Below the pieces are notes generated by a model, which saw only the letters and a list, made by a program, of their open reading frames with translations, ran no database searches and was not told where the DNA came from. This document shows positions 12,582 through 13,093 of a DNA stretch of 13,093 nt, in pieces (position 1 is the stretch's first letter; each line of letters begins with the position of its first letter). The position numbers and the translations under genes were made by a program. This DNA comes from Rhizobium sp. Q54 (GTDB taxonomy: Bacteria; Pseudomonadota; Alphaproteobacteria; Rhizobiales; Beijerinckiaceae): positions 1 to 13,093 of the forward strand of contig CAMDOY010000071.1 of the NCBI GenBank assembly GCA_945903655.1, written 5' to 3'.

Positions 12582-13093
12582 CCATCAACCAGACGAATTT
12601 CCTGCGCGCTGAAGCTGCCGCCGAGCCCGATCCGGTGCCCACCACCGCCACCAAGCAGACGCAGATCATCGCGATCTATGGCAAGGGCGGCATTGGCAAG
12701 AGCTTCACCCTCGCCAACCTCTCCTACATGATGGCCCAGCAGGGCAAGAAGGTGCTGCTGATCGGCTGCGACCCCAAGAGCGACACGACCTCGCTGCTTT
12801 TTGGCGGACGCGCCTGCCCCACCATCATCGAGACCTCCACGAAGAAGAAGCTCGCGGGCGAGCAGGTCGCCATCGGCGATGTCTGCTTCAAGCGCGATGG
12901 CGTCTACGCCATGGAACTGGGCGGGCCGGAAGTGGGCCGTGGCTGCGGCGGACGCGGCATCATCCACGGCTTCGAACTGCTCGAGAAGCTCGGCTTCCAC
13001 GAGTGGGGCTTCGACTATGTGCTCCTCGACTTCCTCGGCGACGTGGTCTGCGGCGGCTTCGGTCTGCCCATCGCCCGCGACATGTGCCAGAAG
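12578..13093 (+). CDS. bchX: BchX, chlorophyllide a reductase iron protein subunit (5' part)
   Basis: The first 172 codons are in the window; the rest lies beyond the end. BchX is the nitrogenase-iron-protein-like ATPase that delivers electrons to BchY/BchZ, reducing the B ring of chlorophyllide a. The P-loop GKGGIGKS is at residues 35-42 after an approximately 30-residue N-terminal extension. LIGCDPKSDTT (61-71) is the switch-proximal strand. The [4Fe-4S] ligand cysteines are seen as Cys123 in GRGCGGRG and Cys158 in GDVVCGGFGLP. The start ATG overlaps the bchC stop by ATGA. bchL, its protochlorophyllide-reductase homologue, is excluded by the BchX-type N-terminus and the bchC neighbour. Confidence 0.95.
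   Translation, partial: MTINQTNFLRAEAAAEPDPVPTTATKQTQIIAIYGKGGIGKSFTLANLSYMMAQQGKKVLLIGCDPKSDTTSLLFGGRACPTIIETSTKKKLAGEQVAIGDVCFKRDGVYAMELGGPEVGRGCGGRGIIHGFELLEKLGFHEWGFDYVLLDFLGDVVCGGFGLPIARDMCQK

Noticed and set aside
1..13093. tRNA/rRNA genes, insertion sequences, CRISPR arrays or integration sites
   Set aside because: No cloverleaf-like segments, transposase motifs, regular direct repeats or duplicated target sites were seen; nearly all of the window is accounted for by coding sequence and short regulatory gaps.

Overview
The window is a stretch of a photosynthesis gene cluster from a GC-rich purple (bacteriochlorophyll-a) alphaproteobacterium. The order bchO - crtI - crtB - [inserted block] - crtC/crtD <-> crtE - crtF - bchC - bchX is the backbone known from Rhodobacter, Rhodopseudomonas and Bradyrhizobium-type clusters. 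crtA and tspO, which flank crtIB in Rhodobacter, are absent. This points to a spirilloxanthin/rhodopin-type carotenoid route, probably in a Hyphomicrobiales (Rhizobiales) lineage such as the Rhodoblastus/Beijerinckiaceae group. The genus is an inference and was not tested.

Layout: 1-208 is the 3' end of bchO. Positions 241-2952 hold crtI, crtB and a 45-codon membrane micro-ORF (2815-2952), tightly coupled on the + strand. Positions 3012-6946 hold a non-canonical insertion: a minus-strand NAD(P)-binding protein with a TTG start, a 330-bp divergent promoter region, a DUF2269 membrane protein, a small three-helix membrane protein, an SDR of the retinol-dehydrogenase type and a GT4 glycosyltransferase. 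A perfect 8-bp hairpin separates this block from the convergent crtC. Positions 6993-9400 (minus) hold crtD and crtC. Positions 9502-11547 (+) hold crtE and crtF. Positions 11637-13093 (+) hold bchC and the 5' part of bchX.

Pathway: CrtE makes GGPP, CrtB makes phytoene and CrtI desaturates it. CrtC, CrtD and CrtF then hydrate, 3,4-desaturate and O-methylate the psi end groups. BchC and BchX (with BchY/BchZ beyond the window) carry out the late chlorin-to-bacteriochlorin steps, and BchO belongs to the magnesium-chelatase operon. Regulation is readable: TGT-N12-ACA palindromes of the PpsR/CrtJ type lie upstream of crtI, between crtD and crtE, and as a pair 8 bp apart in front of bchC, each overlapping promoter-like hexamers.

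Main oddities: (1) crtD has no stop and crtC no start where one protein gives way to the other, so the two frames overlap or the sequence carries a 1-nt shift; (2) the crtI start codon lies inside its PpsR palindrome; (3) a small membrane protein is GTGA-coupled to crtB; (4) a membrane-protein/SDR/glycosyltransferase block sits inside the carotenoid genes.
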